Below, piece after piece: positions 27,570-36,055 of a DNA stretch of 64,000 nt (positions are counted from its first letter, which is position 1; the number at the start of each line of letters is the position of its first letter). Source of the stretch: Polyangium spumosum (GTDB lineage Bacteria > Myxococcota_A > Polyangia > Polyangiales > Polyangiaceae). Location of the stretch: the NCBI RefSeq assembly GCF_009649845.1, contig NZ_WJIE01000007.1, positions 1 to 64,000 on the forward strand, given 5' to 3'. The notes beneath the pieces are model-generated. The model was not told the origin of the DNA, made no database searches, and saw only the letters and a program-made list of their open reading frames with translations. The position numbers were made by a program, and so were the translations under genes.

Positions 27570-27659
27570 CCGCGATACCCCTTACACACTGTAGGCAGAG
27601 TGCATCCCGAGACACGCGCTCTTGCTTTTCCGTGTATTCCGGCTGTAAGGTGAGCAAGC

Positions 27660-29060
27660 GTGAAGGCTTCTGTCTCGCTCGAGCTCGTCATCGTGACCGC
27701 GGATGCGACCCGCTTGCGGCCGTTACCAGCGACCGGGCGAGTCACGATCGGCCGAGGTGAAACAAACCATATCGTCCTTCAGGATCCTTCGATATCGAGA
27801 CGCCACGTCGTCCTCGATATCGGCCCGCCCTTGCGCGTCGAGGATGTGGGCAGCTCGAACGGCCTCCGTGTATCTCGGTCCGAGGACGCGGACGGGACGG
27901 CGCGTATCGTGGAGTATCGAGTTCCCCCCGGCGAATCGATGGATCTCGCGCTCGGGGATGGCGTCCAGCTCGGCGCCACGCTCCTCGTGGTGCAGCGCGC
28001 CAACGCATCCGAGGACAACCCCGCCTCCTCTCGCGTCGTTCGGTCCTACTCCGTGCCCGTGATTCACGACAGCGGCATGCGGAAGCTGTACGAGCTCGTG
28101 GATCGGGTCGCGCAGAGCAACATCAACGTGCTTTTGCTGGGCGAGACGGGGGTGGGCAAGGAGGTGATGGCGGAGGCCATTCACCGGCGCTCGCCGCGGG
28201 CGCGAGGGCCGCTCGTTTGCCTCAACTGCGCGGCCATCCACGAGTCGCTTCTGGAGAGCGAGCTCTTCGGCCACGAGGCGGGCGCGTTCACGGGCGCGGC
28301 GAAAACGAAGCCTGGGCTCTTCGAGGTCGCGGCGGGCGGGACGGTGTTCCTGGACGAGGTCGGGGAGCTACCGGTCTCGGTGCAGGTGAAGCTCTTGCGG
28401 GTGCTGGAGGAGCGGAAGGTCATGCGGGTCGGAGCGGTCCAGAAGCGGCCGATCGACGTTCGATTCGTCTCGGCGACGAATCGCGACCTCGAAGAGGAAG
28501 CCGCGAGCGGCGTGTTCCGGCAGGACCTCTATTTTCGGTTGAACGGGGTGACGATCGAGATCCCGCCGCTTCGGGAGCGCGTATCGGAAATCGAACCCAT
28601 GGTGCGGAGCTTCGTGGCGCGCGCGGCGGTGCAGATGAACATGCGATCGGAGCCGCGGCTATCGAAGGCGGCGCTGGAGGCGCTGCTCGGTCATGGATGG
28701 CCGGGGAACATCCGCGAGTTGCGCAACGTGATCGAGCGCGCGGTCGTGCTGAGCGCGGGAGAGACGATCCAACCGGAGCACCTCGGGCTGGGTGGTCGTG
28801 GGACGGCCCGAAAGTCGAACCCGGAGCTCGCGACGATCCCGCCGCCGCGGCCGTCGCAGCCTGCGTCCGGGGTGGTCTCCTCGTCGATCGCACCCCTGCG
28901 GGTGCCGGTCGGGGAGGACGAGCGGCAGAGGATCTTGCTCGCGCTGGAGGCGTGCGGGGGGAATCAGTCGAAGGCGGCGGAGATGCTGGGGATCTCGCGG
29001 AGGACGCTGCTCATGCGGCTGGATCTGTACGGGATCACGAGGCCGCGGAAGGGGCGGTGA
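27660..29060 (+). CDS. FHA domain-containing sigma54-dependent activator
   Basis: A 466-residue enhancer-binding protein. Residues about 10-110 form an FHA phosphothreonine-binding domain (TIGRGETNHIVL, then ISRRHVVLDI, then SSNGLRV). The AAA+ domain (about 135-370) has Walker A GETGVGKE, the sigma54-contacting GAFTGA loop and Walker B GGTVFLDEVGEL. The last 45 residues are a Fis-type helix-turn-helix (NQSKAAEMLGISRRTLLMRL). In myxobacteria such proteins link Ser/Thr kinases to sigma54 promoters. No kinase lies next to it. The start is a GTG at 27660, preceded by gtaaggtgagc. Confidence 0.93.
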   Translation: MKASVSLELVIVTADATRLRPLPATGRVTIGRGETNHIVLQDPSISRRHVVLDIGPPLRVEDVGSSNGLRVSRSEDADGTARIVEYRVPPGESMDLALGDGVQLGATLLVVQRANASEDNPASSRVVRSYSVPVIHDSGMRKLYELVDRVAQSNINVLLLGETGVGKEVMAEAIHRRSPRARGPLVCLNCAAIHESLLESELFGHEAGAFTGAAKTKPGLFEVAAGGTVFLDEVGELPVSVQVKLLRVLEERKVMRVGAVQKRPIDVRFVSATNRDLEEEAASGVFRQDLYFRLNGVTIEIPPLRERVSEIEPMVRSFVARAAVQMNMRSEPRLSKAALEALLGHGWPGNIRELRNVIERAVVLSAGETIQPEHLGLGGRGTARKSNPELATIPPPRPSQPASGVVSSSIAPLRVPVGEDERQRILLALEACGGNQSKAAEMLGISRRTLLMRLDLYGITRPRKGR

Positions 29061-29094
29061 CAGGGGGGCGCAGGAATACCCTATCGCCCTCCTG
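29061..29094. terminator. Imperfect hairpin between convergent genes
   Basis: Directly after the activator's stop, caggggggcg (29061-29070) pairs with cgccctcctg (29085-29094) with one mismatch and a 14-base loop. It lies between the stops at 29060 and 29103 and is a candidate bidirectional terminator without a T-run. Confidence 0.4.
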
Positions 29095-29102
29095 GCCTGG
29101 CC

Positions 29103-31055
29103 TTAGCGCTTCGCGGCGCGCTTCTGCTCACGGATCATCGAGAGGCGGTAATCCTCTTTGAACTCCACGGGCAGGGAGGCCACCCGGTCCGCGAGCGCCG
29201 CCTCGTCCGAGCGAAGCTGCGTGATCGCGCCCTGAAGGCGGCTGTCACCCACGAGCACCCCATTGGCGAACATCGTCGTCCCCTGCTTCGAGACACCGCC
29301 AAGCTCGTCGGCCGTGCCGAGCACGAGGTTGTAGACCGGGCCCTCGTATTCGATTCGCTCCACGGAGACGATCGTGGAGAGGCCGTCTTTACCGATCACC
29401 TGGTCGCCGACCTGCATCTCCTGCGCCTGCACGATATGGGCATTCGCGAGGGGGACCGCGTGTGTCGTGGTCATCGTGAGCACGTGGCCTCGATCGTCGA
29501 CGACGCGCACCAGCGGCCTGCGCTCCGCGCCCTCGACCACGTCGACGACCGTGAGCGTGCGCCCGTGGTCGTCGGAGACGACCTGCTGGCCGACGCCGAT
29601 CCGCTCGATCGGCGCGCGCTTACCATCCGCGAGGGAGATCTCGGTGCCGGTCGGGAGGCAGCCCCACCAAATGGACATCGGGGGCGCGCTCGGGTTCTGT
29701 GTGGTCGGGCGCGTGGTCCAGTTATAGACGAGCGTCTCCCCCAACGCGTTGTTGGGTTGATAGAGGGTCACCTCGACGTCCAGATCGATCTGCTTGCCAT
29801 TATCGGTGCAGTGATCCTCCCAGGCCACGTTCCCTAGCGCCGGAGCGAAAGGATTGATGACGATTTGATACCTCTTCTGAAAGGCCACGATGCCCTCCTT
29901 TAGGACGACCTTCGGGGCTCCGGTGAGATCGGTCAGGCTGCCCTCGCAGAGGCCGCCCGCGGGCGTGTCGGCCCCTGCCGTCCTCATCGTCACCCATGCT
30001 TTAGCGCTTTGGATTTCCCACGGGTTGTCCGCGTTCACATTGGGGCCGTGAATCAGCTTGCTCGACCCTTGCATGGGCATGTACAACTTCGAGAAGTCGT
30101 ACGTCGGCGTATTGACGGGGAATTTCGCCGTATTTCCTTCACAAAGCGCCAGGCTGGAGCAGGCTCCGGTGTCGGTGTGCTTGTAGTCGCAATCGGTGCT
30201 ATATGTATTACGATCGAGGCACATCATGATCGACTTGTCGCCCGTGAAGTCTCGGGGGGCGTCGAGCGTGTACTGGTGGTCCACCGCCGACGCCATCTCC
30301 GGCCCCTTCACGGCCTGCGCCCCCGGGAGCTCCGGCGCCATCGCGGACGAGGGCGCGTCGAGGATCATATGATTGACGAGAACACTCGTCGCATAGTAGT
30401 AGGCCTCGACCGTCGTCGTGGTCTCGTGGTACACGACCCCCTCGGCGAAGACACCCTTCGTGGACGGCGGCACCGCCGATAGCCTCACATCGGCCGCGAT
30501 GCCCTTGTTCCACTCCTCCTTGTAATCGAAGTCGAGCATGTTCCAGCTCGCGTCGTACAGGTACTGATCCACATAGCTGTAGGTCGCTCCGCCGATACAG
30601 CTCCCGCGGGCCATGCTGCTGAACGCCGTGGCGTCGAGCCGCTCGTTCACGATGTAAATTCCACACCGATCCGCCGCTCCCGCGCTCGCGGTCGCAACGC
30701 TCGGGTGCACCTTGCCCGTCTTGATGGCGACCGCCTTGTCGCGCGCGAGCTGCAGACGCTCGAAGACGCGGGGCGCCGTCTCGGCGTTGATGTCGTTGCG
30801 GGCCATTCGCTCCTTCAGGAAGCCGAACTGGCGATCGTCGGCGAGGTCGATCTTTACCGCTCCTTGCTTGCCCGCCTTCTCGACCAGGGCTCGCATGTAC
30901 GGGCCGTCCGCGGGCTCGACGCGGCTCTCCCCCTCCTCCGCGCCCATCATCTCGATCGGATCGGCCGTATCCGGCGCGCCGGAGCACCCCATGGCCGCGA
31001 CGCCAATGCCGAAGAAAACCAGGCCCATACCGAAGATCGAACCAGCGCGCTTCAT
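29103..31055 (-). CDS. Lipoprotein with C-terminal Hint (intein/hedgehog-type) domain
   Basis: A 650-residue lipoprotein (signal peptide ending AAMGC, Cys near 24). Residues about 30-460 form an extracellular region I do not recognise, with several cysteines. From Cys466 a Hint domain follows. Block A reads GCLPTGTEISLADGKRAPIE with IERIGVGQQVVSDD. Block B has the TxxH motif (TTTHAVPL). A later block has VYNLVLG and MFANGVLVGD. The terminal His-Asn of true inteins is replaced by Gly-Asp, so protein splicing is unlikely. Cys466-dependent cleavage or thioester chemistry, as in hedgehog or BIL domains, remains possible. About 80 residues follow the domain. The ATG at 31055 is chosen for the signal peptide. 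Confidence 0.85.
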   Translation of the reverse strand: MKRAGSIFGMGLVFFGIGVAAMGCSGAPDTADPIEMMGAEEGESRVEPADGPYMRALVEKAGKQGAVKIDLADDRQFGFLKERMARNDINAETAPRVFERLQLARDKAVAIKTGKVHPSVATASAGAADRCGIYIVNERLDATAFSSMARGSCIGGATYSYVDQYLYDASWNMLDFDYKEEWNKGIAADVRLSAVPPSTKGVFAEGVVYHETTTTVEAYYYATSVLVNHMILDAPSSAMAPELPGAQAVKGPEMASAVDHQYTLDAPRDFTGDKSIMMCLDRNTYSTDCDYKHTDTGACSSLALCEGNTAKFPVNTPTYDFSKLYMPMQGSSKLIHGPNVNADNPWEIQSAKAWVTMRTAGADTPAGGLCEGSLTDLTGAPKVVLKEGIVAFQKRYQIVINPFAPALGNVAWEDHCTDNGKQIDLDVEVTLYQPNNALGETLVYNWTTRPTTQNPSAPPMSIWWGCLPTGTEISLADGKRAPIERIGVGQQVVSDDHGRTLTVVDVVEGAERRPLVRVVDDRGHVLTMTTTHAVPLANAHIVQAQEMQVGDQVIGKDGLSTIVSVERIEYEGPVYNLVLGTADELGGVSKQGTTMFANGVLVGDSRLQGAITQLRSDEAALADRVASLPVEFKEDYRLSMIREQKRAAKR

Positions 31056-32271
31056 GTCTCTTGCTCCGTCGTTCAGGTATCGAGGGTGCGTCGTGAGGAC
31101 GACCGTTCTTCTTGTCGACACCCAAAGCATCACGCATGCCAGCACATCGATCTCTTGTTTTGCCGCGCGAAACCACCCGCCCCCATTCGCGTCTGTATAG
31201 ACCTGCGCACCCTCTGTATACTTCTGCGCAACCTGCGCAAGGCTCGTTCCCCCAGGCTCACCATCAACGCCTTGACACCCCCCTTGCCCTCCCCCCTCTC
31301 ACCTACCCCCTCCCACGCGCACCCTCTCCACGGCGACCTCGAGCTGGCGCTGCACGAACTCACCGGTGAGCGCGGGCCCCGCCTCCCTCCGGCTGGCATC
31401 ACGGAGCCGGGAGCGGAGCCGCATGTGGCGAGGTCACCGAAACGAGCCGCGGAATCAGCGACGGTGGGATCCGCGGCGCCGGAACGAGCCGCGGAATCGG
31501 CGACGGCAAAGTCGGCGACGCCGTGACGAGCCGCGGAATCGGCGACGGTGGGATCGGCGGCGCCGGAACGAGCCGCGGAGTCGCGGCGCGCGGATCCCCC
31601 ACCGCCGGAACAACCTCGGCGCGCGCTGCCCTCTCGTCCGGGAGCGCCGGATCGACCTCGGTTCTCGGCTGCCGGGGTCTGTTTCGCCGCCGAACGACCT
31701 CCGGCAGGGCTGCCGGGGGGCGGTTCGAAGGCGAAACGAGCTCGGTCCACCGTGCCGACACAGTACGGGATGAGACAACCGCGGGGCGCCCGCGTGGCCC
31801 GAAGCTGTTTCGCGAAACCGGGGCGGGCACGCAGCCGACGCCGCCCTCGTTCCGCGCGGAGATTGCCCCCGGCAAGTCGTCGCGCCGTCTGTCGTGGGTC
31901 AAAAAAAGGAACGTGGCACGGCGGACGGACCTCGTTTCCGCGGGGAACAGGGGGCGGCGCTCGTGCCGGAGGCCGGTCGGGCGAAAACAAATGCGGCGGA
32001 CCTTCGCGACCACATCTGTTCCCCGCCCAATCTGGGGGTGGGCAGCACGCGCGGGGGGTGTTTTGGAGATCGGAAGGGCAGAGGGGCGGGACGCGTCGGG
32101 AGGGGAGGACACGCAAGAGCTCGGGCGGCTCATCCCGAGGGAATCGACCGCGCGAACTCAAGAGCCCCTCCCCGACCGATCCCGAGGAGACCGCCCTCCT
32201 CGGCATGCCTCCTGTACCCGTGGGTGCTACGCCCCGCGTCCCCCAGACGATCGAGGCGAGGAGGTTCGCCC
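31056..32271. other. 1.2-kb divergent intergenic region
   Basis: This stretch separates the minus-strand Hint lipoprotein from the plus-strand thioredoxin-like gene. It must hold both promoters. Its open frames on both strands are Arg/Pro-rich shadows of the repeat array with no ribosome binding sites. After about 31780 the repeat pattern decays; the inverted core ctcgttcc reappears at 31846, and as ctcgtttcc at 31931. A GAGGAGG ribosome binding site at 32257-32263 precedes the ATG at 32272. I see no RNA gene. Confidence 0.6.
31444..31779. repeat. Tandem array of eight 42-bp repeats
   Basis: Units begin with gagccgcgg (later gacctcgg or gagctcgg) and end with cgccggaac. Junctions aac|gagc or aac|gacc fall exactly at 31444, 31486, 31528, 31570, 31612, 31654, 31696 and 31738. 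The first four units are well conserved. The later ones keep only the junction, which suggests an old array with recent duplication at one end. The period is a multiple of three, so 14-residue repeats appear in open frames on both strands, but I see no gene signals. It is the third array of 42-43 bp in the window. Confidence 0.85.
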
Positions 32272-32823
32272 ATGCAACAGACGTTCGTCCGCAAGCTCCG
32301 GCTCTTCCTGATCACCCTCTCCCTGCTCCTCGTGATCCCCTCGGGCGCGGCGATGGCCCTCCCGAGCGTGGGCCAGGCCGTGCGGCGGGTCGTCGTCGAG
32401 GATCCGGACGGACGCGTCATGGACCTCTCCTTTCCGCGGGCCAAGCCGACGCTCATCCTCTACGAGGATCGCAGGTCGTCGGCGCAAAACAAAGCGCTGA
32501 AGGACGAGCTCAACCGCGCGGCGGATACGAAGGCCGAGGCGAAGCAGATCCAGTTCGTCGCCATCGCCGACACGAGTGATTATCGCGGCTGGCCGCTGCG
32601 CGGCTTCGCCGAGCGCAGCGTGCGCAAGAAGTCCCAGGAGACCGGGCAGATCATCTATTGCGACTGGGATGCCTCGTTCCGGAGGGCGTATCGCCTGCGC
32701 CGCGGCGTGAGCAGCGTCGTCCTCATCGGCAAGGACGGGCGGGTTCAATATGCGGCGGAGGGCAAGCTCGACGCCCCGGCGCGGAGCAGATTGTTCGCGC
32801 TCATGTGGAGGCAGGTGCGCTAG
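32272..32823 (+). CDS. Secreted thioredoxin-fold-like protein
   Basis: A 183-residue protein with a signal peptide of about 30 residues (ending AMA). The mature part looks like a redoxin/YtfJ-type thioredoxin fold: VEDPDGRVMDLSFPRAKPTL, a strand LILYEDR, a strand QFVAIADTSDYRGWP, and the C-terminal strand SSVVLIGKDGRVQYAAEGKL. There is no CxxC and only one cysteine (YCDWD), so it is unlikely to be a classical thiol oxidoreductase. A strong GAGGAGG lies eight bases before the ATG. It lies about 110 bases ahead of the KaiC-like gene and may belong to that unit. Confidence 0.75.
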   Translation: MQQTFVRKLRLFLITLSLLLVIPSGAAMALPSVGQAVRRVVVEDPDGRVMDLSFPRAKPTLILYEDRRSSAQNKALKDELNRAADTKAEAKQIQFVAIADTSDYRGWPLRGFAERSVRKKSQETGQIIYCDWDASFRRAYRLRRGVSSVVLIGKDGRVQYAAEGKLDAPARSRLFALMWRQVR

Positions 32824-32931
32824 CGGCCCGCCGAGCGAGGCTCCGAGCGTACCCGCGCCTGGCACTCTCCTCGCTACATACCTCGCCCCGGCAGCACGAC
32901 GAGCCACCTCGTGCCGGGAGGGGACAGCTAC

Positions 32932-34422
32932 GTGCCGAAGAGGGCGATGGCGTTCAAGCGAGTGACGACCGGTGTGCCAGGGCTCGACACCATCACGCTC
33001 GGCGGGCTCTTCGAGGGCTCATCCGTCCTGATCTTCGGCCCCTCGGGCTGCGGCAAGACGATCCTCGGCACGCAGATCGCGTTTCACCACGTCCGGCAGG
33101 GTGGCAGGGTCGTCTTTGCCACCATCCTGACCGAGACACATGGACGGATGCTCGGTTATCTCCGCCCGTTCGTGTTCTTCGACGACGCCTTCATCCCGGA
33201 CTCCTTGACCATCGTCAGCGCTTATCAGCATTTGATGAACGAGGGCACGGAGGGTTTTCTCCACCTCGTACACAAGGAGATCCGGGACCGCCGGGCCACG
33301 ATGCTGGTGATCGACGGGTTCTCCGTCATCGCCACCGTCTGCGGCTCTCCCCTGGAGTTCCAGAAATACATCCAGCAGCTCACGACGCTCCTCAGCGCGT
33401 CCGGCTGCACGGTCCTCCTCCTCGCCAACAGCGACCCGGAGAGGGCCTTCCCCGAGCATGGGATGGTCGATACGGTCATCGAGCTCTGTTATCGCTTCGT
33501 CGGGCTTCGGACCGTCCGTCAGCTCGCGATCACGAAGCTACGCGGCTCCGGTTATCTCGAAGGGCGACACCTCTTCCGGATCACGGACGCGGGGCTCGTC
33601 GCATTTCCTCGCCTGGAGTCGCTCGTCGCGCGGACCGCGCCCGTCGCGGCCGAGCTTCGTACGCGCGACTCGACGGGCATCGAGCGGCTCGACGCGATGC
33701 TCGAGGGAGGCCTGCTCTCCGGCTCGACGACGTCGATCCTCGGCGCGCCGGGCGCCGGCAAGACGCTGCTCGGGCTGAGCTTCCTCGCCGCCGGGGCGAG
33801 GGCCGGGCAGCAGGGGCTCTATTTCGGTTTTTACGAGACGCCGCCGCGGCTCATCGGCAAGGCCGACGCGATCGGCTTGAAGTTCGGCGAGCTCGTCGAG
33901 CAGCAAACGATCGACGTGAGCTGGCGGCCGCCGTTCGAGCGGTTCCTCGACGAGCTCGGCGAGGAGCTGCTCGACAACGTGCGGCGGCGCAAGGTGCGGC
34001 GGCTCTTCATCGACGGGATCGACGGCCTGAGGCGCGCGGCGACGTTCCCCGAGAGGCTCGTGGACTTCTTCACCGCGATGACCGAAGAGCTGCGCGGATT
34101 GGGCGTCACCACCGTGTTCAGCGAGGAGATGTCGCTCTTCCACGAGGACATCGAGCTGCCGATCGAGGGTGTCTCCGCGATGATCGAGAACATCATCGTC
34201 CTGCGATACACCGAGCACCGAGCCCGCCTCCACAGGCTCATCTCCATCCTGAAGGTGCGCGAGACCGGCTACGACCACAGCCTGCGCGAGTTCACCATCT
34301 CGAGCACGGGAATCGAGGTCGCCGCGACCGTCGATAGCGCCGAGGCCGTCCTCGCGGGCGGCGCGCGATCGCCTCGGCCCTCTTCGATATTTTCCTCCCG
34401 ACGGAGCCGGCGGAGGCCATGA
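32932..34422 (+). CDS. Double-domain KaiC-like ATPase
   Basis: A 496-residue protein with two RecA/KaiC domains. Domain 1 has Walker A GPSGCGKT and Walker B MLVIDGFS. Domain 2 has Walker A GAPGAGKT and the strand RLFIDGID. Domain 2 ends with ISILKVRETGYDHSLREF, which matches the C-terminal KaiC signature. The paired catalytic glutamates of clock KaiC are reduced to single Glu (ILTETHG, FGFYETPP), and I do not see the clock autophosphorylation Ser-Thr pair, so this is a signalling KaiC homologue, not a clock protein. No kaiA or kaiB is near. GTG 32932 has GGGAGGGG eight bases upstream; ATG 32947 is possible. It overlaps the receiver gene by ATGA. Confidence 0.88.
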   Translation: MPKRAMAFKRVTTGVPGLDTITLGGLFEGSSVLIFGPSGCGKTILGTQIAFHHVRQGGRVVFATILTETHGRMLGYLRPFVFFDDAFIPDSLTIVSAYQHLMNEGTEGFLHLVHKEIRDRRATMLVIDGFSVIATVCGSPLEFQKYIQQLTTLLSASGCTVLLLANSDPERAFPEHGMVDTVIELCYRFVGLRTVRQLAITKLRGSGYLEGRHLFRITDAGLVAFPRLESLVARTAPVAAELRTRDSTGIERLDAMLEGGLLSGSTTSILGAPGAGKTLLGLSFLAAGARAGQQGLYFGFYETPPRLIGKADAIGLKFGELVEQQTIDVSWRPPFERFLDELGEELLDNVRRRKVRRLFIDGIDGLRRAATFPERLVDFFTAMTEELRGLGVTTVFSEEMSLFHEDIELPIEGVSAMIENIIVLRYTEHRARLHRLISILKVRETGYDHSLREFTISSTGIEVAATVDSAEAVLAGGARSPRPSSIFSSRRSRRRP

Positions 34423-34775
34423 AGACGATCCTCGTCATCGACGACGAGTACAGCATCGTCGAGATCCTCGTGCTCGTCCTCTCGGACGCAGGGTATCGCT
34501 GCGTGCACGCCGCCGACGGCCGCGAGGGGCTCCACCTGCTCGGCCTCGAAAAGGTCGACCTCGTCATCACCGATCTCATGATGCCCATCGCCGACGGCCG
34601 CGACGTCTTGCTCGCCATCCGCGCCGAGCCGTCGACGCAGGACCTGCCCGTGATCCTCATGAGCGCCGCTCGCGGGGCCGTGAAAGGGGAGAACCTCGGC
34701 GAGGACGTGTTCGTGCAAAAGCCATTCTCGCTGGACGAGCTGCTCGGCCACGTGAAGCGCTTGATCGGCGGCTAG
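34419..34775 (+). CDS. Stand-alone response regulator receiver
   Basis: A 118-residue single receiver domain. It shows the acidic pocket DDE near residue 8, the phosphoacceptor Asp in VITDLMMP (near 52), the conserved Ser in LMSAA and Lys in QKPFSL. No output domain is present, so it works by protein contacts, in the manner of CheY or SpoF. The ATG overlaps the KaiC-like stop (ATGA) after a GGAGG site. The KaiC-like protein is thus its likely partner, as in other KaiC-receiver pairs. Confidence 0.92.
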   Translation: MKTILVIDDEYSIVEILVLVLSDAGYRCVHAADGREGLHLLGLEKVDLVITDLMMPIADGRDVLLAIRAEPSTQDLPVILMSAARGAVKGENLGEDVFVQKPFSLDELLGHVKRLIGG

Positions 34776-34812
34776 ATGGATCTTGCGGCGCAATCGCCGC
34801 CGTGGGATCCAT
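34776..34812. promoter_or_regulatory. Two-part hairpin ahead of the binding-protein gene
   Basis: Right after the receiver stop, atggatc (34776-34782) pairs with gatccat (34806-34812), enclosing gcggcg-caat-cgccgc (34785-34800). It could terminate or attenuate transcription between the receiver and the binding-protein gene. Its 3' arm ends eight bases before the preferred start at 34820, so it could also mask the start region. Confidence 0.5.
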
Positions 34813-34819
34813 GCCGCGC

Positions 34820-35809
34820 ATGAAGATGGCGCCTCCCCCCCGGCTTTCTCGCCGCACCCTGCTCTCCCTCTCCCTCGGGCTCGCCGCGACGGCCGCGGGC
34901 TGCAAGGGATCCGGGGGGGGCGGCGGCGCGCCTGCCGGAAAGGTCAAGCTCACGCTCAACTGGGTGCCCGAGCCCGAGTTCGGCGGGTTTTACGCGGCCC
35001 GCGAGGGGGGCGCCTTCAAGCGCGCCGGGCTCGACGTGGAGATCATGCCCGGCGGCGCGGGCGTGCCCGTGATGCAGATGGTCGCGAGCGGAAAGAGCGA
35101 CTTCGGCGTCGTGAACGGCGACGAGGTCCTCATCGCCCGCGCCCGCGGCGCCGACGTGATCCCGATCTTCGCGACGTACCAGACCTTCCCGCAGGGCATC
35201 ATGGTCCACGCCTCGCGCGGGGCGAATACGATGGCCGACGTCTTCCGGGGCGGCACCCTCGCGATCGAGCCGGGCACGGCGTACGCGGCGTATCTCAAGA
35301 AAAAGTATGGCTTCGACAAGGTGAAGGTCGTCCCTTACGACGGCGGCGTCGCGCGGTTCCTCGTGGACAAGGAGTACGCGCAGCAATGCTTCGTCACGTC
35401 GGAGCCGCTCGCGGCGCGGAAGAAGGGCGCCGAGCCGAAGGTCTTCCTCGTCGCCGACGAGGGGTACAACCCTTATTCTCAGGTCGTCGTCACGCGCAAG
35501 GCGCTCTGGCAGGAGAACCCGGAGCGGGTCCGCGCCTTCGTGCGCGCCACGCGGGAGGGCTTTCGCGCCTACCTCGACGACCCGGGCCCGGCCAATGTGG
35601 TGATGGGCAAGCTCAACACCACGATGGACGCCGAGACCTTCGCCGGGGCGGCTGCGGCGCAGAAGCCGCTCATCGAGGACGCGCAAACGACGAAGCTCGG
35701 GATGATGACGCGTGAGCGCTGGGAGACGCTCGGCAAGCAACTGAAAGAGCTCGGCATCCTCGACGCGGTGCCGCCGGTCGAGGCGTTCCTCGTCGCGATC
35801 GACGCATGA
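34820..35809 (+). CDS. NMT1/THI5-like substrate-binding lipoprotein, orphan
   Basis: A 329-residue ABC-type binding protein. The N-terminus has Arg-Arg before a hydrophobic stretch and ends in AAGC, so it is a lipoprotein, possibly Tat-exported. The mature domain follows the NMT1/THI5/SsuA pattern: LNWVPEPEFGGFYAAREGG, MQMVASGKSDFGVVNGDE, then YDGGVARFLVDKEY. Relatives bind pyrimidine thiamine precursors, sulphonates or similar small molecules. No permease or ATPase is adjacent. Instead it sits among signalling genes, one of which (at 38142) has a nucleobase-transporter sensor, so it may deliver ligand to a sensor rather than to an importer (inference). ATG 34820 is preferred; GTG 34802 and ATG 34811 are in frame. 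Confidence 0.82.
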   Translation: MKMAPPPRLSRRTLLSLSLGLAATAAGCKGSGGGGGAPAGKVKLTLNWVPEPEFGGFYAAREGGAFKRAGLDVEIMPGGAGVPVMQMVASGKSDFGVVNGDEVLIARARGADVIPIFATYQTFPQGIMVHASRGANTMADVFRGGTLAIEPGTAYAAYLKKKYGFDKVKVVPYDGGVARFLVDKEYAQQCFVTSEPLAARKKGAEPKVFLVADEGYNPYSQVVVTRKALWQENPERVRAFVRATREGFRAYLDDPGPANVVMGKLNTTMDAETFAGAAAAQKPLIEDAQTTKLGMMTRERWETLGKQLKELGILDAVPPVEAFLVAIDA

Positions 35810-36055
35810 ACCGCGGCCGTCGCCGGGCGGCGCCGCGCCGCGTCGGTGCGCCCCCTGGTGCATGCAGCGACCACGGCAAAAGCGGCGCGGAGGTATGGCC
35901 GTACGCCAGATTGCCTCCTCGGTACAATCCTCGCGTAATCCACGGGATACCGTCAGAAAAACGTCATCTCGGTTAACGTCGGTTGGGCTTGGTCGCCCCG
36001 CGGACCTCTGGTATCTTCGCCGAGGGATAGGGGGTGGGCAGGAGCGGGGGGACCG

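Noticed and set aside
27605-27640. Sigma54 promoter ahead of the FHA activator (gacacg then ttgct)
   Set aside because: The spacing between the two boxes is one base too long and the first box lacks GG, so it is weaker than chance expectation justifies reporting.
31366-32133. Repeat proteins of 14-residue units on either strand of the 42-bp array
   Set aside because: Both strands are open by composition, no start signal is seen, and the plus (RRRNEPRNRRRWDP) and minus readings cannot both be real. Kept as a repeat, with coding not fully excluded.
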